Shown: piece by piece, positions 37,806-42,424 of the stretch
Layout: each line of letters starts with the position of its first letter
Position numbering within the stretch: the first letter of the stretch is position 1
Source: Anaerococcus sp. AGMB09787
GTDB lineage: Bacteria; Bacillota; Clostridia; Tissierellales; Peptoniphilaceae
Length of the DNA: 42,424 bases
Direction of reading: 5' to 3'
Assembly (NCBI RefSeq): GCF_022808955.1
Contig: NZ_JAKZEY010000009.1
Location: 1 to 42,424 of the forward strand
Program-made: the position numbers and the translations under genes
Notes under the pieces: generated by a model
Databases searched by the model: none
What the model was told of the DNA's origin: nothing
What the model saw: only the letters and a program-made list of their open reading frames with translations

Positions 37806-38312
37806 TTGCTTATATTAATTACTGGATCAAGTCTTACTGGCAAGACCAAACTATCGCAAGACCTTTTAGAAAGATACAAGATACCTTATTTTTCCATAGA
37901 CCACCTTAAAATGGGCCTAATTAGATCAAAGTGCACGGACCTAAGTGTCTATGACGACAATGAATTGACAAGATATATGTGGCCTATAATTAGGGAGATG
38001 ATAAAAACAGTCATAGAAAATAAGCAGAATCTCACAATAGAGGGAGCCTATATACCAAAAGACTGGTACATGGACTTTGATAAGTACTATTTAGATAAAA
38101 TTAAATTATATTGCCTGGTAATGACAAAATCATATATAGAAAATAATTATGATTCCATTATAGCTAAGAAAGATATCATAGAAAAAAGGCAGGGAGACTT
38201 CCCAAGCAAGGAAGAGCTTATTCAAGACAATCAAAAATTCTATGAAGACTTTAGGGGCCAAAATATAGTATTAATTGATAAAAATTACCCTAGCAATTGT
38301 TTACTTTATTAA
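37806..38312 (+). CDS. Small P-loop kinase-like NTPase
   Basis: A 168-residue protein with an N-terminal P-loop GSSLTGKT (about residues 7-14), a PYFSIDHLKMG block typical of small nucleoside- or shikimate-type kinases, and EGAYIPKDW as a probable acceptor strand. The start is TTG at 37806, after AGGGAGGAG; no ATG is suitably placed. The substrate is unknown. It follows the MerR gene by 43 bases and may be cotranscribed with it, which would make it part of the regulator's response. Confidence 0.7.
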   Translation: MLILITGSSLTGKTKLSQDLLERYKIPYFSIDHLKMGLIRSKCTDLSVYDDNELTRYMWPIIREMIKTVIENKQNLTIEGAYIPKDWYMDFDKYYLDKIKLYCLVMTKSYIENNYDSIIAKKDIIEKRQGDFPSKEELIQDNQKFYEDFRGQNIVLIDKNYPSNCLLY

Positions 38313-38342
38313 TTGTAGCATATTAATTTTTCTATAATAACA

Positions 38343-38376
38343 GATACCAGAGATCTAGGTAACTAACTCTGGTATC
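38343..38376. repeat. Perfect inverted repeat (hairpin) without T-run
   Basis: GATACCAGAG (38343-38352) and CTCTGGTATC (38367-38376) form a perfect ten-base stem with a 14-base loop. It lies between convergent genes but lacks a clear T-run on either side. It may be a weak terminator, an mRNA-stability element or a protein-binding site. Confidence 0.7.
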
Positions 38377-38555
38377 AATAATTTCACAGTCTCATTAAAA
38401 TAATAACATTGTTCATATATCTTATGATAAATATATAATTAACTAATAAGAATATTCTTATAGTTTTCTCACACTATAAACATAGCCTTAGTAAATAGCC
38501 ATTATGTAAATTCCTATAAATTTTGTATTGGTATTATATATAAAAGATATATAAA

Positions 38556-38587
38556 CGTAAATAAAATAGCTGAATACATCAGCTATT
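38556..38587 (-). terminator. Terminator of the two-component operon
   Basis: On the minus strand, AATAGCTG (38587-38580) and CAGCTATT (38572-38565) form an eight-base stem with a seven-base loop, followed by TTATTTACG. The stem includes the TAG stop of the S41-like gene. Confidence 0.75.
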
Positions 38588-39926
38588 CTACAAGATCGAT
38601 AATCGCCCTATATGGTTTGTCAGAGTTTATTCTATGGTCATAGGTAAGATAGGTCGGATCTCCTTCTTCTATGCTTGTATTTAGTGATATTATTAGACCA
38701 CTATGGTCAAGGCAAAATAAATCTGCTGGCATAAATTTAACTAATTCACGGCTAGTTGCTTCTGTTTCTAGGGCGTTTTTAGTTAGGTGGGCGTCGGCTT
38801 TTTCTTTTAATAAATAAGCAAATCTGATAGCTTCATTTGCTGTATTATCATTGGTTAGGACATATAAGGCTCTTTTTTTGAGACTAGTATCTTTTTTTAA
38901 ATTAAGACTGACCTTATCATAGTACATAAAGTCATTTTTATCGAATTTATCACTAGGATTTTCATACTTGACTGCTAGATTAGAGGCAAGGGCAGTTTGG
39001 TAGGTCGAATCCTTTATGTTTTTAATATCCTCCAAGGTATTTCGGAAAATATTGCCCCTATAAAAGTAAAGTTTTTCGTCATTATAGTCTTGGTCAATGA
39101 AATAAGTTAAGAGCTTGTTGGTGTATATAAAATCTATGGACTTGTTATCAGATAGGTCAAAGACTATTGAATTTATTTCCTTAGAAGTGATGGTGTTCAT
39201 TATTTCTTCCAGCTCCTTATCAAAATTATTGGCAGCAAAGTTAGGAAGCTTAATTATCAATAGGCCTTGGTTAGAAGTATCAAGGCTCATAGTTGATGGA
39301 TTATTTTCCTTACCTATCATCCTATTGTACCTATCTACAACTTGGTCAGCTCCAAGTACCTTGGATTTATTAGTATCCTTCATATTTTTGTAGTGGTCAA
39401 ATAGGCTGTCATAGCTAGACTTATCTAGGATAAAGGATGAATCATCTCCGAGTTTACCCATAAGGTCTGTAAGGATTTCAAAAAACTCTTGGTCAGTCTT
39501 AGAATTTAGCGTTCTCTTTCTATATTCTTCATAGGCCTTCTCAAATTCTAGATAATTTTCTCGGTTGGCATTAGTTACTGCAAAATTAGCTAGGACTGTA
39601 TCATAGACCTTATCAAAGTCAGAGAGTTTCTCAGAAGTGGTTAGACTTCTTCCCTTGGTATCTGATACAATGGCCCTCGTTGCTAAATCCTCTAAGACTT
39701 CTTCCCTAAAGGCAGGATAGCCAGTCCTTCCATAGGCAGTTACCTTCTTATAAATAAAGACAGAAGGTATAAGGATCATTACTAGGAGACTTACTGAGAG
39801 GAGAATCCTCCTTCTCCTATACATGGCCCTTAGCCTTTTCTTTGCCCTTCTTGAGGGTGGATTTTTGGACCTACTTACCACCCTGATTTCACTTTTGCCT
39901 CTAGATTTTCTTTTCTTTTTCTTCAT
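38583..39926 (-). CDS. Membrane-anchored S41-peptidase-like protein, probably inactive
   Basis: 447 residues from the ATG at 39926, just after the kinase stop. A very basic N-terminus (KKKKRKSRGK, then RRAKKRLRAMYRRRR) is followed by one membrane segment at about 40-60 and an extracellular domain. The S41 (C-terminal processing protease) fold is suggested by LLIIKLPNF, INSIVFDLSDN and YVLTNDNTANEAIRFAYLL. The catalytic serine position reads Asn (TANEA instead of TASxxE), and the GG of the DLRxNPGG motif is missing, so activity is unlikely. No PDZ domain is obvious. Operon position after a response regulator and kinase suggests a sensing or scaffold role at the surface. Confidence 0.72.
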   Translation of the reverse strand: MKKKKRKSRGKSEIRVVSRSKNPPSRRAKKRLRAMYRRRRILLSVSLLVMILIPSVFIYKKVTAYGRTGYPAFREEVLEDLATRAIVSDTKGRSLTTSEKLSDFDKVYDTVLANFAVTNANRENYLEFEKAYEEYRKRTLNSKTDQEFFEILTDLMGKLGDDSSFILDKSSYDSLFDHYKNMKDTNKSKVLGADQVVDRYNRMIGKENNPSTMSLDTSNQGLLIIKLPNFAANNFDKELEEIMNTITSKEINSIVFDLSDNKSIDFIYTNKLLTYFIDQDYNDEKLYFYRGNIFRNTLEDIKNIKDSTYQTALASNLAVKYENPSDKFDKNDFMYYDKVSLNLKKDTSLKKRALYVLTNDNTANEAIRFAYLLKEKADAHLTKNALETEATSRELVKFMPADLFCLDHSGLIISLNTSIEEGDPTYLTYDHRINSDKPYRAIIDLVE

Positions 39927-39927
39927 A

Positions 39928-41262
39928 TTATTGTGCTTTCTTATCAAAAATAACAGTAAAAGTTGTTCCTTCTCCAAGTGTGGAGGCAACATCTATTTTA
40001 CCATTTAGAGCCTCTACAAAGTTTTTAACTATGGATAGGCCAAGGCCCAAGCCGTTGGTCTTGGTATTTCTTGAATCATCTATCCTATAAAATCTTTCAA
40101 AAATCATATCAATTTTATCTTGAGAAATCCCCACTCCATCATCAGCGATTTTTATGGAAACTGACTTGGACCTTTCAATCACACTAACGCTAATATTTCC
40201 GTTAGTATTTATTGCCTTTATGGCATTGGTCAAAAGATTTTGGATAATCTGATATAACTTGGTCTTATCGCTTATCAAATGAACATTTTGGTCTAGGTTT
40301 ACATGGAGGGTTATATTTCTCTTTAAGAAATTTGCTGTAAAATTGTTTAATAGCTCTTCTACAAGCTCTGTAACATTTGTATCTTCTAGATTAAGTTTAT
40401 TCATTGATACGCTTTCATTAAAGCTATCCTTTAGACCGTTAACCAAAGCCTCTAGCCTTTTGATTTCTCCATTTAGGGTTCTTGCTACCTCAGTATCAAA
40501 ATTGATTATTCCTCCCTCTAGGGCTTCAACAACCAAGGCAAGATTAGCTAGGGGAGTCCTTAGTTCATGAGAGATATCTTGGGCATACTTCTTCCTAATT
40601 TCTTCTTCCCTATTAAGGGATTTGGATAAGAAATTAATATTATCCTGAAGGCTGGTAATCTCTCTAATATCAGAATCTATCTTATCATTATCGGTATAAA
40701 TTCCTTTTTTTAATTTTACTGTGGTAGAGTTAATTCCAAGAATAGGTTTAGCTATATTGGTTGCTAGAAGTATGGCTATAACTATCCCTATTACAAGGGA
40801 AAATAATATAGCGATAATAAAAAATACCCTTACATCATTCTTAAGTTTGTTCATAAAAGTATGATCAGACCTGTACTCTACAATTAATTTACCTGCATCT
40901 GTCTTCTTGCCAGTATTATAAATATTGTAGGACTTGGTTTTGATATCGGTATTTTTTGAATCCGAAATGGAATTAATGAATCTTAATAATTTGCCATCAA
41001 CATCTACATACTTGATGTTGACATTTTGCTGGTCACTTATATCGGATAAATATTTCCACATTTCTTCAGAAGTTATATTATCGTTATTATTTAACCTGAT
41101 AAACCACTCGCCTATGAGGTCTGGTTTCTTATCATCTATTATCTTTACTAAACCATCATATTTTATATTAATAAAGAGGGTAATCAAGATCGAAAATATC
41201 AAGATACATTCCAACATACCAGCTATAAAGTTCTTGGATAATTTATTCCTTAATGATGTCAT
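39928..41262 (-). CDS. Sensor histidine kinase
   Basis: A 444-residue membrane kinase. One hydrophobic segment at about 10-35 and another at about 145-170 flank an extracellular sensor region of about 110 residues. A HAMP-like linker follows, then the phospho-accepting H232 (DISHELRTPLANL), the N box (QNLLTNAIKA), and G boxes (DDGVGI, GLGLGLSIV). It pairs with the response regulator upstream, whose end it overlaps by 20 bases; GGTGG serves as its ribosome binding site. The signal is unknown. The architecture resembles VanS/PhoR-type kinases that watch the envelope. Confidence 0.95.
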   Translation of the reverse strand: MTSLRNKLSKNFIAGMLECILIFSILITLFINIKYDGLVKIIDDKKPDLIGEWFIRLNNNDNITSEEMWKYLSDISDQQNVNIKYVDVDGKLLRFINSISDSKNTDIKTKSYNIYNTGKKTDAGKLIVEYRSDHTFMNKLKNDVRVFFIIAILFSLVIGIVIAILLATNIAKPILGINSTTVKLKKGIYTDNDKIDSDIREITSLQDNINFLSKSLNREEEIRKKYAQDISHELRTPLANLALVVEALEGGIINFDTEVARTLNGEIKRLEALVNGLKDSFNESVSMNKLNLEDTNVTELVEELLNNFTANFLKRNITLHVNLDQNVHLISDKTKLYQIIQNLLTNAIKAINTNGNISVSVIERSKSVSIKIADDGVGISQDKIDMIFERFYRIDDSRNTKTNGLGLGLSIVKNFVEALNGKIDVASTLGEGTTFTVIFDKKAQ

Positions 41263-41956
41263 CTACACCACCAGATTTATATCCCATACCGTAGATCGTC
41301 TTAATATACTTTGGCTTTTTTGGATTATCCTCGATTTTTTGCCTAATATTTTTTATATGGGTATCTATAGCCCTATCATAGGCATCATAGTCAAGGCCAA
41401 AAGTTAGTTCAATTATTTCATCCCTTGAGAAAATTTTGTTTGGAGATGAGAATAGGGTTTTCAAAATCGCAAATTCATTTTTGGTTAGAGAAATCTCTTC
41501 GCCATCCTTTTTAATCCTATTATATTTTAGGTCGATTAATAGCCTATTGTCACATGTTTTTATAATCTCTGCCCTTGGCATATTGTATTTTTCAACACGT
41601 CTTAAGACCACTCTAACCCTCTCACCGAGTTCTTCTAAAGAATATGGCTTTATAAGATAATCATCAGCTCCAAGCCTTAACCCATTGATCCTATCTGCTT
41701 CTTCAACCTTAGCGGAAGTTATAATTACTGGTAGGTCTGATTTACTTCTTATATCCTTTAGAATTTCCTCCCCAGAAATTTTGGGTAACATTAGATCTAA
41801 AATTACTAGATCGATCTTTTCTGAGTTCAATAAAGATAGGCCTGTTTTTCCATCAAAGGCCTGCAAAACATTATATCCTTGATTTGTAAGAAGAGCCTTA
41901 GCCATGTTAGACATAGGGGCTTCGTCTTCTATAATTAAAATATTTATATCTGTCAT
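41243..41956 (-). CDS. OmpR/PhoB-family response regulator
   Basis: A 237-residue DNA-binding regulator. The receiver domain opens INILIIEDE and has the phospho-acceptor D54 (ILDLMLP), with the switch SAK and the late Lys in LIKPYSLEEL. A winged-helix domain starts near 130 (LTKNEFAILKTL, then DTHIKNIRQKIE). I chose the ATG at 41956 (MTDINI), seven bases after GGGGAGG, over the ATG at 41971, which lies in the ribosome binding site itself. It leads the operon with the kinase and the S41-like protein. Confidence 0.95.
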   Translation of the reverse strand: MTDINILIIEDEAPMSNMAKALLTNQGYNVLQAFDGKTGLSLLNSEKIDLVILDLMLPKISGEEILKDIRSKSDLPVIITSAKVEEADRINGLRLGADDYLIKPYSLEELGERVRVVLRRVEKYNMPRAEIIKTCDNRLLIDLKYNRIKKDGEEISLTKNEFAILKTLFSSPNKIFSRDEIIELTFGLDYDAYDRAIDTHIKNIRQKIEDNPKKPKYIKTIYGMGYKSGGVDDIIKE

Positions 41957-42027
41957 AATATACCTCCCCATTATTATACCATATTAGGAGAAAACTATTC
42001 GATAACATTGTAGTAGCTTTAAAAAAT

Positions 42028-42052
42028 GTTTAGAAATTTTGGAAATGGTTAT
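42028..42052 (+). promoter_or_regulatory. Possible SigB-like promoter of the GlsB-type gene
   Basis: GTTTAG (42028-42033) and GGTTAT (42047-42052) with 13 bases between them resemble the SigB consensus (GTTTAA, GGGTAT). SigB is not known to me in this group, and the area is AT-rich, so this is weak. Confidence 0.2.
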
Positions 42053-42105
42053 ATATAAAGTACTAATAGTAATATTAGAAATGAATAAAAAATAAAGGAG
42101 AAAAT

Positions 42106-42372
42106 ATGGGAAACTTTGGATTTTTTGCCTCAATCATAATAGGGGCTCTTGCAGGATGGATTGCAAGTATATTTATGAAAAGAGATGCTGAAATGGGTGG
42201 CTTTGCCAACATTATAGTAGGTGTACTAGGTGGAGGACTAGGTAACTGGTTATTCAGAACCCTATTCAACGCTTCTACACCAGGATTTTTCATGCAAATA
42301 ATATATGCTGTAATAGGTGCATGCATCTTATTATTTATAGTAAACCTAGTAACAGGTAGAAGTAATAAGTAA
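42106..42372 (+). CDS. GlsB/YeaQ/YmgE family small membrane protein
   Basis: 88 residues with three hydrophobic segments (about 2-22, 31-55, 62-82), glycine-rich. FASIIIGALAGWIASIFMKR and GGFANIIVGVLGGGLGNWL are hallmarks of the transglycosylase-associated (PF04226) family. Members are often stress-induced membrane proteins; in Enterococcus GlsB goes with the Gls24 stress protein. AAAGGAG lies just before the ATG. It is monocistronic and followed by hairpins at the window end. Confidence 0.92.
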   Translation: MGNFGFFASIIIGALAGWIASIFMKRDAEMGGFANIIVGVLGGGLGNWLFRTLFNASTPGFFMQIIYAVIGACILLFIVNLVTGRSNK

Positions 42373-42384
42373 CATTAAAAATTT

Positions 42385-42424
42385 GGACTAATTGTCCATA
42401 GGAAACGAGGATTACAAGTCCTCG
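42385..42424 (+). terminator. Hairpins at the window end (terminator, cut)
   Basis: GGAC and GTCC (42385-42388, 42394-42397) form a small stem. CGAGGA and TCCTCG (42406-42411, 42419-42424) form a six-base GC-rich stem that runs to the last base. A T-run cannot be checked because the window stops there. Confidence 0.55.

Noticed and set aside
42028-42052. Firm SigB promoter call
   Set aside because: The match is partial and no SigB regulon is known to me in this group; kept only as a weak feature.

Overview
The window is a chromosomal segment of a low-GC Gram-positive anaerobe. AT-rich spacers, strong AGGAGG-type ribosome binding sites, heavy AGG/AGA (Arg) and ATA (Ile) codon use, and gene content (MnmA with a NifS-like desulfurase, AddAB without RecBCD, a potABCD operon, VanR/VanS-like two-component genes) point to Firmicutes, probably class Tissierellia and family Peptoniphilaceae (Anaerococcus-like). 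The genus is inferred from overall protein character and was not checked by search. No rRNA, tRNA, CRISPR array, prophage or intact insertion sequence was seen.

Layout. 1-831 is an AT-rich, gene-free stretch. 832-3002 is a tRNA 2-thiolation operon (cysteine desulfurase, mnmA), followed by a terminator and a convergent exonuclease III gene. 4062-7650 is a two-subunit ABC exporter. 7692-10122 holds an RluD-type pseudouridine synthase and ComM. 10123-10908 is a gene graveyard: a broken type I restriction specificity gene (hsdS) and an orphan ribosome binding site with a start codon. 10909-13478 (minus strand) is an ABC-2 exporter (two permeases and an ATPase). Just upstream of it lies the broken C-terminal SPASM domain of a radical-SAM peptide maturase, so this locus looks like the remains of a modified-peptide (RiPP) cluster. 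13981-25542 is a tightly overlapping genome-maintenance operon: yaaA-sbcD-sbcC-addB-addA. 25539-28622 holds single metabolic genes (SDR reductase, aldo/keto reductase, rhodanese, alpha/beta hydrolase). 28680-34597 is the polyamine importer potABCD with a CapA-like lipoprotein and a fructosamine-kinase-like gene. 34659-38312 holds less familiar genes: a putative HEPN plus nuclease-fold fusion, a large membrane protein of unknown role, a MerR regulator with a MerR-type promoter, and a P-loop kinase. 38583-41956 (minus strand) is a two-component system with a membrane-anchored, catalytically dead S41-protease-like protein. The window ends with a GlsB/YeaQ-type small membrane protein.

How the genes work together. 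The desulfurase feeds sulfur to MnmA. SbcCD and AddAB both process double-strand DNA ends and are translationally coupled with YaaA, a protein linked in E. coli to limiting iron-driven oxidative damage. PotABCD imports spermidine or putrescine. The response regulator and kinase probably control, or are modulated by, the S41-like anchor protein in the same operon.

The best candidates for something undescribed are the HEPN/nuclease-fold fusion at 34659-35576, the decayed radical-SAM/ABC-2 locus at 10909-13830, the membrane protein at 35670-36740, and the dead protease in the two-component operon.
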